Under the pieces are notes generated by a model. The model saw only the letters and a program-made list of their open reading frames with translations. It had not been told where the DNA came from and searched no databases. DNA of 64,000 nt from Mediterraneibacter massiliensis (GTDB taxonomy: Bacteria; Bacillota; Clostridia; Lachnospirales; Lachnospiraceae), in the NCBI RefSeq assembly GCF_001487105.1, contig NZ_LN913000.1, forward strand, positions 1 through 64,000. The letters are read 5' to 3'. Each line of letters opens with the position of its first letter. Position 1 is the stretch's first letter. The position numbers and the translations under genes are program-made. Of the stretch, positions 1-8,540 are shown piece after piece.

Positions 1-247
1 TAGTACGAGAGGACCGGGATGGACTGGCCGCTGGTGTATCTGTTGTTCAGCCAAGAGCATAGCAGAGTAGCCAAGCCGGGACGGGATAAACGCTGAAGGC
101 ATCTAAGCGTGAAGCCCCCCTCAAGATAAGATATCCCATAACGTAAAGTTAGTAAGACCCCTTGAAGACGACGAGGTAGATAGGACGGAGGTGGAAGTAC
201 AGTAATGTATGGAGCTGACCGTTACTAATAGGTCGAGGGCATAACCA
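1..247 (+). rRNA. rrl: 23S ribosomal RNA, 3' end (partial)
   Basis: The first bases carry the highly conserved sarcin-ricin region (AGTACGAGAGGACCGG), which lies close to the 3' end of every bacterial 23S rRNA. The conserved terminal stretch GTTACTAATAGGTCGAGG follows near 221-239. The gene begins outside the window. The exact 3' end, placed at about 247 by similarity to the usual Firmicute ending, is an estimate. tRNA genes follow directly, so this is the distal end of an rrn operon. Confidence 0.96.
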
Positions 248-337
248 AGCAAGGTGATAGGAGAATGGATGGAGAAAAGATCTTTTGTATGTAGTTTTGA
301 AGGTATATACCTTCTATAGTTGAAATGCTTATCGCAT

Positions 338-411
338 GGCCCAGTGGCTCAGTTGGTTAGAGCGCCGCCCTGTCACGGCGGAGGTCGAGAGTTCGAGTCT
401 CTTCTGGGTCG
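338..411 (+). tRNA. tRNA-Asp (GTC)
   Basis: Cloverleaf with acceptor GGCCCAG pairing with CTGGGTC (one G-T pair), a D-arm with GGTTAG, anticodon GTC at 372-374 in loop CTGTCAC, and a T-arm with GTTCGAG. No CCA is encoded, so the CCA-adding enzyme at 49400 would be needed. It is the first of seven tRNA genes behind the 23S gene and probably shares its transcript. Confidence 0.96.
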
Positions 412-414
412 TAT

Positions 415-491
415 GTGGGGTCTTAGCTCAGCTGGGAGAGCATCTGCCTTACAAGCAGAGGGTCATAGGTTCGAGCCCTATAGGCCCCACT
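415..491 (+). tRNA. tRNA-Val (TAC)
   Basis: Acceptor GTGGGGT pairs with GCCCCAC. Anticodon TAC lies at 450-452 in loop CTTACAA, and the T-arm contains GGTTCGAGCCC. It starts only three bases after tRNA-Asp, which supports processing from one precursor. No CCA is encoded. Confidence 0.95.
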
Positions 492-501
492 TAAAAAATA
501 T

Positions 502-583
502 GGATGGATTCCCGAGTGGCCAAAGGGGGCAGACTGTAAATCTGTTGGCAACGCCTTCGAAGGTTCGAATCCTTCTCCATCCA
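502..583 (+). tRNA. tRNA-Tyr (GTA)
   Basis: Class II tRNA with a long variable arm. Acceptor GGATGGA pairs with TCCATCC, anticodon GTA is at 536-538, and the discriminator is A at 583. At 82 bases its length is usual for bacterial tRNA-Tyr. No CCA is encoded. Confidence 0.95.
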
Positions 584-684
584 TTAGCCGATTTAATTCT
601 TAGAACCGGGCGCCGCAGACTACTGAGTTCGCAAATGCTCACTAAGGGCATCGGTGAGTATCGCATAGGTGCGATTATAAGTAA
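584..684 (+). other. Spacer inside the tRNA array
   Basis: About 100 bases between tRNA-Tyr and tRNA-Thr. It contains a small inverted repeat (ATCGCA, four bases, TGCGAT) near 660-675. I see no tRNA, 5S rRNA or credible reading frame here; apparent open frames across the array are read-through of tRNA genes. Confidence 0.6.
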
Positions 685-757
685 GCCGATGTGGCTCAAT
701 TGGCAGAGCAGCTGATTTGTAATCAGCAGGTTATCGGTTCGAGTCCGATCATCGGCT
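685..757 (+). tRNA. tRNA-Thr (TGT)
   Basis: Acceptor GCCGATG pairs perfectly with CATCGGC. Anticodon TGT is at 718-720, and the T-arm has GGTTCGAGTCC. The total length of 73 is normal. No CCA is encoded. Confidence 0.95.
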
Positions 758-787
758 TTATCTCGAAAGAGATAAAAAATTTCATAT

Positions 788-861
<74 letters not shown>

Positions 862-904
862 TTTACACGAGAAAGTTCAGCATATATATGGACTTTAGTG
901 TATA

Positions 905-979
<75 letters not shown>

Positions 980-1008
980 TTTCTCTGCAAAGAGAAAAAA
1001 TTGAATAT

Positions 1009-1081
1009 GGGAGTGTAGCTCAGGTGGTAGAGCACTTGACTTTTAATCAAGTTGTCCGGGGTTCGAATCCCCGCACTCTCA
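1009..1081 (+). tRNA. tRNA-Lys (TTT)
   Basis: Acceptor GGGAGTG pairs with CACTCTC (one G-T pair). Anticodon TTT is at 1042-1044 in loop CTTTTAA, the T-arm has GGTTCGAATCC, and the discriminator is A at 1081. It is the last gene of the array; protein-coding genes follow. Confidence 0.95.
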
Positions 1082-1166
1082 TAAAACCAAACAGCGTAAT
1101 CCACTTGTGGCTTGCGCTGTTTTGCTATATATAATAGGTAAGACCTGTTATCAGGAGGTGAAAATT

Positions 1167-2606
1167 ATGAAATCATTGTATGAAGAATTGAAGAAATACA
1201 GTAAATCTGATTATTATGGTTTTCATATGCCAGGACATAAAAGAAATGCATCTGCAATGCAGGCGGATTTGCCATATAGCATGGATATTACGGAAATAGA
1301 AGGTTTTGACGATCTGCATCATCCAACCGGCATATTGCAAGAAGTACAGCGACGTGCTTCTAAAATTTATCATGCAGAGGAAACGTCGATTTTGATCAAC
1401 GGAAGTACTGTGGGGATATTAAGTGCAATCATGGGATGTACTTGTGAGGGGGATAAAATACTGATTGCCCGGAATAGTCATAAATCTGTTTATCATGCAG
1501 TTTTTTTAAACAAATTAGTTCCTATATATGTATATCCTACATTTTATCCGGATAAAGGGCTAAATGGCGCTGTAGATCCAGAAAAAATACAAACGATATT
1601 GCAGGAAGAGCAGGGGATAAAGGCGGTTGTAATTACTTCACCTACTTATGATGGGGTACTTTCGGATATAGATAAGATCAGCACGATCGTGCATGCACAT
1701 AAAATTCCGCTTATTGTAGATGAAGCACATGGTGCACATTTTGGTTTTCATCCCTACTTTCCTGAAAATGCCAATCAAAAAGGGGCAGATATAGTGATCC
1801 ACAGTTTGCATAAGACATTACCTGCTTTAACACAGACAGCTTTGCTGCATAAAAATGGCAGCATTGTAGACTGGAGCCGAGTATGCTATTATTTAGATAT
1901 GTTGCAGACAAGCAGTCCTTCTTATATTTTGATGGCATCGGCTGATGTGTGCATTTCAGAAATAGAAAAAAAGGGAAAACAATACTTTGAGTTCTATGTA
2001 AAATTGTTAAAAGCTGCACGAAACAGACTGCAGGAACTGGAAAATCTCAGACTTGTGCAGACAGAAGAATATGATTTTTCAAAGCTGGTAATTTATACAG
2101 GGAACACAGAATATACAGGAAAATACATATATGATATTCTGTTAAAAGAATATCATCTGCAAATGGAGATGGCGGCAGGAAATTATGTGTTGGCAATGAC
2201 GTCTCCTGCCGATACGCCAGAGGGCATGGAACGATTTTGTAGTGCGATCATGGAGATAGACAGGAAAATAGTTTCAGAAGAAAGAAAAAATAAGAATACA
2301 GTGGAAATACAAAGTTCCTTACCTGAACTTGAACGAAAATATACAAGTGCAGAAATAAAAGAGAAGATAGATCTGTATAATAGGAGAGGATGCACGGGAA
2401 ATATAAAAAGTAAAACATGGAAGACAAGCGTGGGACATATTTCTACAGAGTATGCGTATATGTATCCACCGGGTATTCCATTGGTCGTACCGGGAGAAAT
2501 CATTTCAAAAGAAATTTCGATGAGTTTATGCAGATTCGAGGAAGCAGGATTTGAACTACAGGGGACGAGAAAAGCAGGAGAAATAGAGGTATGGATAGAT
2601 GAATAG
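1167..2606 (+). CDS. Orn/Lys/Arg decarboxylase family PLP enzyme (YaaO-like)
   Basis: 479 residues. The N-terminus contains YGFHMPGHKR, typical of the ornithine/lysine/arginine decarboxylase major domain. Residues around 210-230 hold DEAHGAHFG and SLHKTLPALTQ, where the lysine of the S-x-H-K motif is the expected pyridoxal-phosphate anchor. The C-terminal domain includes YPPGIPLVVPGE, which is diagnostic for the family. Substrate (lysine, arginine or ornithine) cannot be told from sequence. The start is chosen at 1167 because TCAGGAGGTG lies just upstream; the in-frame ATG at 1107 has no ribosome site and sits near tRNA-Lys. The gene heads a conserved Firmicute cluster and overlaps the next gene by 8 bases, so the two are probably translationally coupled. 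Confidence 0.9.
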   Translation: MKSLYEELKKYSKSDYYGFHMPGHKRNASAMQADLPYSMDITEIEGFDDLHHPTGILQEVQRRASKIYHAEETSILINGSTVGILSAIMGCTCEGDKILIARNSHKSVYHAVFLNKLVPIYVYPTFYPDKGLNGAVDPEKIQTILQEEQGIKAVVITSPTYDGVLSDIDKISTIVHAHKIPLIVDEAHGAHFGFHPYFPENANQKGADIVIHSLHKTLPALTQTALLHKNGSIVDWSRVCYYLDMLQTSSPSYILMASADVCISEIEKKGKQYFEFYVKLLKAARNRLQELENLRLVQTEEYDFSKLVIYTGNTEYTGKYIYDILLKEYHLQMEMAAGNYVLAMTSPADTPEGMERFCSAIMEIDRKIVSEERKNKNTVEIQSSLPELERKYTSAEIKEKIDLYNRRGCTGNIKSKTWKTSVGHISTEYAYMYPPGIPLVVPGEIISKEISMSLCRFEEAGFELQGTRKAGEIEVWIDE

Positions 2607-3183
2607 AATTTATTATATTATGGGAAAAAGTTCTTCTGGAAAAGATACCATATTTAAAGAACTCAAAAAGAGATGTCCACGATTAAACACGGTAGTTCCT
2701 TATACAACACGTCCCATTCGTTTTGGAGAAAAGGATGGAGAGGATTACTATTTTGTCGATGAAACGGTTCTTATGAGTTTACAGAGTAAAAATAAGGTGA
2801 TTGAATTAAGAGCGTATAATACGGAATGTGGTATATGGAAATATTTCACTGTAGATGACGGGCAGATCGATCTGCAAAAGGACAGTTATCTGGTGATTGG
2901 AACACTGGAATCTTATAAGGAAATGTGTATATATTTTGGCGAGGAAAATCTCCTTCCTATTTATATTGAAGTCAGTGATGGCATGAGGTTAGAACGGGCT
3001 TTAAAGAGAGAACATTTACAGCAGAATCCTAAATACGCAGAAATGTGCAGAAGATTTTTGGCGGATGAACAAGATTTTTCAGAAAAGAAGTTGGAGGAGG
3101 CTGGAATCAAGAAACGTTTCCAGAATATAGAGCTTGAGAAATGTCTTGATGAAATCGAGGCATATATGATAAAAAGTGAATAG
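2599..3183 (+). CDS. Guanylate kinase-like protein
   Basis: 194 residues. The N-terminal P-loop reads GKSSSGKDT, followed by PYTTRPIRFGEKDGEDYYFV, the substrate-binding segment of guanylate kinases (TTRxxRxGExxGxDYxF). The later part is more divergent than a housekeeping Gmk, so nucleotide specificity is uncertain. In Bacillus the equivalent position between the decarboxylase and holB is occupied by thymidylate kinase, so this may be a lineage-specific replacement or paralogue. The start codon lies inside the end of the decarboxylase gene. Confidence 0.8.
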   Translation: MNRIYYIMGKSSSGKDTIFKELKKRCPRLNTVVPYTTRPIRFGEKDGEDYYFVDETVLMSLQSKNKVIELRAYNTECGIWKYFTVDDGQIDLQKDSYLVIGTLESYKEMCIYFGEENLLPIYIEVSDGMRLERALKREHLQQNPKYAEMCRRFLADEQDFSEKKLEEAGIKKRFQNIELEKCLDEIEAYMIKSE

Positions 3184-3251
3184 GATTTTGTAAGGGGCAG
3201 GGCTATATCTTCACATAAAAGTATGATATACTTATCAAGAAGTTCATATTT

Positions 3252-3279
3252 TTGTAAGAAAATTGTTGTAAAATATACT
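3252..3279 (+). promoter_or_regulatory. Possible sigma-A promoter before holB
   Basis: TTGTAA at 3252-3257 and TATACT at 3274-3279 are separated by 16 bases in the AT-rich 3184-3339 gap. The minus-35 match is imperfect and the spacer is one base short, so this is a candidate only. It would drive holB onward independently of the decarboxylase. Confidence 0.4.
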
Positions 3280-3339
3280 TTATATAAACAAACTTACAAA
3301 TAAGAATGATTTTATATGAAAGAAACAGCAGGTGATAAG

Positions 3340-4335
3340 ATGGGCAGTTTTAAAGATGTAGTAGGTCATAAAAATATTATAAAATATATAGGAAATGCGG
3401 TGAAAGCAGATGTTGTTTCTCATGCCTATATCTTAAATGGAGAAAGAGGCGCAGGAAAGAAAATGCTGGCAAATTTATTTGCTATGAGCCTGCAATGTCA
3501 GGATCGCGATGAGGATGGAGAGGCTTGCGGGAAATGTCAGTCATGCAGACAGGCGTTAGGGGGAAACCAGCCGGATATTATCCGAGTGACCCATGAAAAA
3601 CCGAACACGATCAGTGTAGATGATATTCGTGAGCAGGTAAATAACGATATTGTTATCAAGCCTTACAGCAGCAAATATAAGATTTATATTATTCCGGATG
3701 CAGATCTGATGAGTGTACAGGCGCAGAATGCCCTTTTAAAAACGATCGAAGAACCACCGGAGTATGCGGTCATTATGCTTCTTACAGAAAATGCGGAAGT
3801 ATTGCTGCCTACGATCCGCTCCCGGTGTGTTATGATGAAGCTGCGGAATATTAAGGATCAACTTGTGAAAAAATATCTGATGGAGCAGATGGAGATTCCG
3901 GACTATAAAGCAGATGTATGCGTCGCTTTTGCCCAGGGGAATATGGGGAAAGCAATTATGCTCGCTACATCTGAATACTTTAATGAGATAAAAGAAGAAG
4001 CGGTACATTTGCTCCGTAATATTGACGATATGGGCGTCAGTGAGCTGATAGAAGCCCTGAAGAAATGCATGACGTATAAGTTGGAGATCAATGATTACCT
4101 GGATGTTATTGCTATTTGGTACAGAGACGTTCTTATTTATAAAGCAACGAAAAATGTAGATCGGGTTGTCTTTTCAGATCAGCTTAGATATATTAAAGAA
4201 CGTGCAAGTAAAAGTTCCTATGAGGGGATTGAAAATATTTTAGATGCGTTGGAAAAGGCAAAAGCAAGAATGAAAGCAAATGTAAATTTTGAATTGACAA
4301 TGGAACTGCTTTTATTGACGATAAAGGAGAATTAA
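3340..4335 (+). CDS. holB: DNA polymerase III subunit delta prime
   Basis: 331 residues; clamp-loader subunit of the replisome. It shows the AAA+ fold features of delta prime/tau: SHAYILNGERGAGKK near the N-terminus, a four-cysteine zinc module (CQDRD...CGKCQSC, residues about 52-71), QNALLKTIEEPP, and the TIRSRC sensor motif. The start at 3340 is preferred over the in-frame ATG at 3316 because AGGTG at 3330-3334 has correct spacing only to 3340. The next gene, ricT, begins 5 bases after the stop, as in the yaaR-holB-yaaT-yabA region of Bacillus; no yabA is visible here. Confidence 0.92.
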   Translation: MGSFKDVVGHKNIIKYIGNAVKADVVSHAYILNGERGAGKKMLANLFAMSLQCQDRDEDGEACGKCQSCRQALGGNQPDIIRVTHEKPNTISVDDIREQVNNDIVIKPYSSKYKIYIIPDADLMSVQAQNALLKTIEEPPEYAVIMLLTENAEVLLPTIRSRCVMMKLRNIKDQLVKKYLMEQMEIPDYKADVCVAFAQGNMGKAIMLATSEYFNEIKEEAVHLLRNIDDMGVSELIEALKKCMTYKLEINDYLDVIAIWYRDVLIYKATKNVDRVVFSDQLRYIKERASKSSYEGIENILDALEKAKARMKANVNFELTMELLLLTIKEN

Positions 4336-4340
4336 GTAGA

Positions 4341-5246
4341 ATGACGAAGGTAATTGGCGTGAGATTTCGAACTGCCGGGAAGATTTATTTTTTTGCACCA
4401 GGGAAATTAACAGTCAGACAAGGAGATCATGTGATCGTGGAGACCGCGCGTGGCGTAGAATACGGCAGGGTTGTAAGCGGTCCCAAGGAAGTCAGGGATG
4501 AAGAGGTAGTACAGCCATTGAAACCTGTCATCCGGATCGCGACAGAACAGGATAAAAAAACAGTAAGTAAAAATAAAGAAAAAGAAAAAGAGGCATTCCG
4601 GATCTGTTTAGAGAAGATTCGGAAACATGGGTTGGAGATGAAACTCATAGATGCAGAGTATACATTTGACAATAATAAAGTTTTATTTTATTTCACAGCA
4701 GATGGAAGGATTGACTTTAGAGAATTAGTAAAAGATTTGGCGGCAGTTTTCAGGACGAGGATTGAATTGCGGCAGATTGGCGTCCGAGATGAAACAAAGA
4801 TCCGTGGCGGGATTGGAATATGCGGTCGTCCTCTTTGCTGCAGCACTTATTTATCAGAGTTTGCTGCTGTCTCTATTAAGATGGCAAAAGAACAAAATCT
4901 TTCTTTAAATCCGACGAAAATATCAGGTGTATGCGGTAGGCTGATGTGCTGTCTGACAAATGAAGAAGAAACCTATGAAGAACTTAACAGCCAGCTTCCT
5001 TCTGTCGGAGACAATGTCACTACAGTGGAAGGGTTGACAGGGACTGTACATTCTTTGAGTGTTTTGCGCAAGCAGGTCAAAGTAATCGTGAATCTGGAAA
5101 ATGATGAGAAAGAGATACGGGAATATAAGGCAGAAGAACTGCGATTTAAGCCGAGACGGAAAAAGTCCAGGATTTCAAAAGAAGAGATGAAAAAGCTTGC
5201 TGAACTTGAGAAAAATGAAGGAGCGTCTAAGTTAGATGACAAATAA
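4341..5246 (+). CDS. ricT: PSP1-domain regulator RicT (YaaT)
   Basis: 301 residues. The N-terminal half matches the PSP1 family (IGVRFRTAGKIYFFAPG; VVETARGVEYGRVV). The centre carries the cysteine clusters CGRPLCC and CGRLMCC, the residues expected to help hold iron-sulfur clusters in the RicA-RicF-RicT complex that modulates RNase Y and sporulation/competence in Bacillus. The C-terminus is charged and probably disordered. It lies 5 bases after holB and overlaps the following methyltransferase by 11 bases, so it is within one transcription unit. Confidence 0.9.
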   Translation: MTKVIGVRFRTAGKIYFFAPGKLTVRQGDHVIVETARGVEYGRVVSGPKEVRDEEVVQPLKPVIRIATEQDKKTVSKNKEKEKEAFRICLEKIRKHGLEMKLIDAEYTFDNNKVLFYFTADGRIDFRELVKDLAAVFRTRIELRQIGVRDETKIRGGIGICGRPLCCSTYLSEFAAVSIKMAKEQNLSLNPTKISGVCGRLMCCLTNEEETYEELNSQLPSVGDNVTTVEGLTGTVHSLSVLRKQVKVIVNLENDEKEIREYKAEELRFKPRRKKSRISKEEMKKLAELEKNEGASKLDDK

Positions 5247-5928
5247 TTTGCTGCCGGGAGAACGGCTGGATGATCTGCAGTTAAATGGACTGGAATTGAT
5301 ACAAGATCCGGAACGTTTTTGCTTTGGCGTAGACGCAGTGCTGCTTTCCGATTTCGCAAGGGTAAAAGAAAATGAAACAGTACTGGATATGGGGACTGGT
5401 ACAGGCATCATCCCTATTTTGCTATCGGCAAAAACAAAGGGAAAACATTTTACAGGTCTGGAAATACAGGAGGAGAGTGCACAGATGGCACGGCGCAGTG
5501 TTGCGCACAATCATCTGGAAGATAAGATTGAAATTGTCACTGGAGACATAAAAGAGGCAGCACAGATTTTTAAGCCTGCCTTTTTTGATGTGATCACAGT
5601 AAATCCTCCTTATATGCTGCACCAACATGGTTTACAGAATCCAAAAGATGCGATCGCGATCGCCAGGCATGAAATATTATGTTCGCTGGATGATATTTTG
5701 CGGGAAAGCATGAAGCTGCTCCAGGATAAAGGAAGGTTTTATATGATACACCGTCCTTTTAGACTGACAGAAATTTTGATAAAAATGAACCAGTATAAAA
5801 TAGAACCTAAAAAACTTCAATTTGTACATCCATATATTCACAAAGAACCGACCATGGTATTGATAGAGGGCGTACGGGGCGCAAAATCCAGAGTCAGAAT
5901 AGAGCCGCCTCTCATCATGTATCAATAG
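5236..5928 (+). CDS. tRNA1(Val) adenine-N6 methyltransferase (YabB/TrmN6)
   Basis: 230 residues. The SAM-binding motif LDMGTGTGIIPILL is near residue 50, and the catalytic NPPY motif (TVNPPYM) is near residue 125, characteristic of N6-adenine methyltransferases. Size and position between ricT and rsmI match YabB of Bacillus, the TrmN6 homologue that modifies A37 of tRNA1-Val. The start lies within the end of ricT; GAAGGAG is upstream but about 13 bases away, so a slightly different start is possible. Confidence 0.88.
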   Translation: MTNNLLPGERLDDLQLNGLELIQDPERFCFGVDAVLLSDFARVKENETVLDMGTGTGIIPILLSAKTKGKHFTGLEIQEESAQMARRSVAHNHLEDKIEIVTGDIKEAAQIFKPAFFDVITVNPPYMLHQHGLQNPKDAIAIARHEILCSLDDILRESMKLLQDKGRFYMIHRPFRLTEILIKMNQYKIEPKKLQFVHPYIHKEPTMVLIEGVRGAKSRVRIEPPLIMYQ

Positions 5929-5951
5929 AAAAAAGTATATAGGAGTATTTT

Positions 5952-6788
5952 ATGTCAGGAACACTTTACTTATGCGCAACGCCAATTGGAAATTTGGAAG
6001 ATATGACGTTTCGTGTGATACGTATTTTAAAAGAAGTAGATTTAATTGCTGCAGAAGATACGAGAAACAGTATAAAATTACTTAATCATTTTGAAATACA
6101 GACTCCCATGACCAGTTATCATGAGTATAATAAATATGAAAAAGGGAAGAAATTGATCGAAAAACTGCAGGCAGGGCAAAATATTGCATTGATCACAGAC
6201 GCAGGCACGCCGGGAATTTCAGATCCGGGAGAAGAATTGGTGCGTATGTGTTATGAGGCGGGTATCACGGTGACATCACTGCCTGGCGCAGCCGCATGTA
6301 TTACGGCGCTGACACTTTCAGGGCTTTCTACCCGGAGGTTTGCATTTGAGGCATTTTTGCCGTCAGATAAAAAAGAACGGGAGTGTATCCTAAAAGAACT
6401 TACTGCCGAAACAAGAACGATTATTTTGTATGAGGCGCCGCACAGACTTTTAAAGACATTGGTACTATTAAGAGAAACACTTGGAAACAGGAAAGTCACT
6501 GTATGCAGAGAATTGACAAAAAAGCATGAAAACGTGATGACATTTACTCTGGAAGAGGCAACGGCATTTTATGCGGAACATACGCCAAAAGGGGAATGTG
6601 TACTGGCGATAGAGGGAAAAAGTGCAGAAGAAGTAAAGCAGGAAGAACGGGCTAAATGGGAGGAAATGAGTATAGAGGAACACATGCAGTTCTACATGGA
6701 AGCAGGAAAAGAGAAAAAGGAAGCCATGAAGTGTGTTGCAAAAGACAGAGGAGTATCCAAAAGAGAAATATATAATTATCTGCTGTAA
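5952..6788 (+). CDS. rsmI: 16S rRNA C1402 2'-O-methyltransferase
   Basis: 278 residues; the tetrapyrrole-methylase fold is visible in TLYLCATPIGNLEDMTFR at the N-terminus, AEDTRNS, and DAGTPGISDPGEELV. The predicted role is ribose methylation of C1402 in the ribosomal decoding centre. AGGAG lies 6 bases before the ATG. It is the last gene of the replication/methylation block and is followed by a terminator hairpin. Confidence 0.94.
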   Translation: MSGTLYLCATPIGNLEDMTFRVIRILKEVDLIAAEDTRNSIKLLNHFEIQTPMTSYHEYNKYEKGKKLIEKLQAGQNIALITDAGTPGISDPGEELVRMCYEAGITVTSLPGAAACITALTLSGLSTRRFAFEAFLPSDKKERECILKELTAETRTIILYEAPHRLLKTLVLLRETLGNRKVTVCRELTKKHENVMTFTLEEATAFYAEHTPKGECVLAIEGKSAEEVKQEERAKWEEMSIEEHMQFYMEAGKEKKEAMKCVAKDRGVSKREIYNYLL

Positions 6789-6790
6789 AA

Positions 6791-6823
6791 TAAGCCAGTG
6801 CCAAATCGGTACTGGCTGTTTTC
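6791..6823 (+). terminator. Rho-independent terminator after rsmI
   Basis: AGCCAGT and ACTGGCT form a stem around a roughly 10-base loop, followed by GTTTTCTT. It lies directly after the rsmI stop and before the tandem repeat. Confidence 0.75.
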
Positions 6824-6833
6824 TTATAGTCGT

Positions 6834-7043
6834 GCGTGCTGCGCACGATAAGGTATACCCATGCGGGCATCCCGTAATACATGCCTTGCAGGCAGGCGTG
6901 CTGCGCACGATAAGGTATACCCATGCGGGCATCCCGTAATACATGCCTTGCAGGCAGGCGTGCTGCGCACGATAAGGTATACCCATGCGGGCATCCCGTA
7001 ATACATGCCTTGCAGGCAGGCGTGCTATGCACGATAAGGTATA
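6834..7043. repeat. 62-bp tandem repeat, three full copies plus a partial copy
   Basis: Copies start at 6834, 6896, 6958 and 7020; the first three are full length and nearly or fully identical, and the last runs for about 24 bases with one GC to AT change. Each unit contains three short perfect inverted repeats, each with a 3-base loop: CGTGC-TGC-GCACG, CGGG-CAT-CCCG and TGCCT-TGC-AGGCA. The array lies between the 3' ends of convergent genes rsmI and the ABC ATPase. Open frames seen in it on both strands are repeat artefacts. Confidence 0.95.
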
Positions 7044-7055
7044 GAGTATGCCGAA

Positions 7056-7727
7056 TTACGGTGTTTCATTGGCCGGCTGTATGTGTGTGATACTGCCGTC
7101 TTTCATAAAAATAATTTTTTCTTTGAGGGAGACTGCCTCCTCATAATCATTGGTTACATATAAAACGGTGATTCTGAAGACTTTGTTGATTTTTAAAATA
7201 TCTGCAATCATTTCCTTGCGGCGATGTTCATTTTGACGTGCGAAATCTTCATCTACCAGGAGAACTTTGGGATGACAGACGATCGCTCTGCCAAGCGCTA
7301 CTTTTTGTTTGTCTGCTTCAGAAATGGCTTTTAGTTTTTTATTTAATATATCGGTAATTCCGAAAAAAGAAGCCGCGGTTTTTATGCGGGAATCTACAAC
7401 GGTACGGGGGAGATTGCGCAGCCTTAATCCCAGAGCCATATTATCATATACATTGAGATGACGGTAAAGCTCATAGTTTTGAAACGCCATAGCGAGTTTT
7501 CTGTCACGGGGGAGAATATCATTTAGCAAATTTTTGCCAAGATAAATTTCTCCGGAAGAAATATCCTCCAGGCCTCCGATCATCCGCAGGATCGTAGATT
7601 TCCCACACCCGCTGGGACCGTGAAATACAACAAATTCTCCGTCCTCAATATGGAGAGATACATCTTTTACAGAAATAAAACCATTAGGATATGTCTTGGT
7701 CAAGTGCTCAAATGTCACGCTTGCCAT
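7056..7727 (-). CDS. Degenerate MalK/UgpC-like ABC ATPase, no cognate permease nearby
   Basis: 223 residues. The Walker A is intact (GPSGCGKST, about residues 37-45), and the Q-loop glutamine is present in MAFQNYELY. The other nucleotide-binding-domain motifs are altered: the signature LSGGQ reads ISEADKQKVALGRA, the D-loop is replaced (VLLVDEDFARQN), and the switch histidine is asparagine (YVTNDYEEA). The C-terminal regulatory domain of MalK-type subunits is absent. No permease or binding protein gene is adjacent. It is most likely a low-activity or repurposed nucleotide-binding protein. The ATG is preceded by AGGTGG. Confidence 0.8.
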   Translation of the reverse strand: MASVTFEHLTKTYPNGFISVKDVSLHIEDGEFVVFHGPSGCGKSTILRMIGGLEDISSGEIYLGKNLLNDILPRDRKLAMAFQNYELYRHLNVYDNMALGLRLRNLPRTVVDSRIKTAASFFGITDILNKKLKAISEADKQKVALGRAIVCHPKVLLVDEDFARQNEHRRKEMIADILKINKVFRITVLYVTNDYEEAVSLKEKIIFMKDGSITHIQPANETP

Positions 7728-7763
7728 AAAAACACCACCTTTTTGTACATTGATATTAACTTT

Positions 7764-7792
7764 ATTCTAGCATAACCTATGTGACAAGACAA
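7764..7792 (-). promoter_or_regulatory. Promoter of the degenerate ABC ATPase gene
   Basis: Read on the minus strand, TTGTCT (7787-7792) and TAGAAT (7764-7769) are separated by exactly 17 bases, about 35 bases before the gene's start codon. Confidence 0.6.
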
Positions 7793-7882
7793 TCCTGAAC
7801 CCGCTGGATTCTATCAGACCCTAAGCCTGCCGGATCGTATCAGGCGGAGAAAATCTTTTTGTACAGGGCAAGGAATATAGAA

Positions 7883-8410
7883 TCATAACATCATATCGGC
7901 AAGTATCACACTGGCAGCCAGACCGGCAAATGTGGCGATCATGGCGCCGGTAAGGGTATAACGGGATTTCTTAATACGTGCTGTCATAAAGTAGACACTC
8001 ATAGTATAGAAAATGGTTTCTGTACAGCACATAGAAATGGAAGCGATCAAGCCTAAGCGTGAGTCTGTGCCATACTCTTTAAAACTGTCCAAAAGAAGTC
8101 CGGTAGCGGCAGAAGAAGAAAACATTTTCACAATGGTAAGTGGAACAAGTTCGCCTGGAAATCCGATAGAAGAAGTAAATTCTCCAAGTAAACGTCCAAG
8201 AAAATCCAGAAAGCCGGAAGCACGTAAAATGCCCACAGCCGCCATAAGGCCGATCAATGTCGGCATGAGTCGAATGACAGTGAGAAATCCATTTTTTGCT
8301 CCTTTAATAAAACAGTCATAAACATGGACTTTCATAAGAACGCCATATACTACAACAGACAGAACAAGGAAGGGAACAATAAAATCAGCAATATAAAGAA
8401 AAAGCTGCAT
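7883..8410 (-). CDS. spmB: Spore maturation protein B
   Basis: 175 residues, strongly hydrophobic with about five membrane segments of the nucleoside-recognition (Gate) type. Characteristic segments include KNGFLTVIRLMPTLIGLMAA and KMFSSSAATGLLLDSF. SpmB acts with SpmA in late spore core dehydration and heat resistance in Bacillus and Clostridium. Normally spmA and spmB are adjacent in one operon; here spmB points away from spmA and a DUF885 gene lies between them. Confidence 0.9.
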   Translation of the reverse strand: MQLFLYIADFIVPFLVLSVVVYGVLMKVHVYDCFIKGAKNGFLTVIRLMPTLIGLMAAVGILRASGFLDFLGRLLGEFTSSIGFPGELVPLTIVKMFSSSAATGLLLDSFKEYGTDSRLGLIASISMCCTETIFYTMSVYFMTARIKKSRYTLTGAMIATFAGLAASVILADMML

Positions 8411-8540
8411 ATCAGATCCTCCTACTAGTTTGTGCGCTTTTTTTATTTATATGTCTGTGGAAAAAGTACGATTCCTGCTATTTAAGAATATCGTCTGAAA
8501 AGATTTCATAAGATATTACAAACAGATCAGGGGATTTTCT

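Noticed and set aside
6468..7032. Several overlapping frames with repeated residues on the minus strand and one on the plus strand
   Set aside because: They are produced by the 62-bp tandem repeat and have no ribosome sites or homology I recognise.
6834..7043. CRISPR array
   Set aside because: The units are directly adjacent without variable spacers and there are no cas genes nearby.
7056..7727. Simple annotation as a sugar ABC transporter MalK subunit
   Set aside because: Signature, D-loop and switch histidine are altered, the regulatory domain is missing, and no permease gene is linked.
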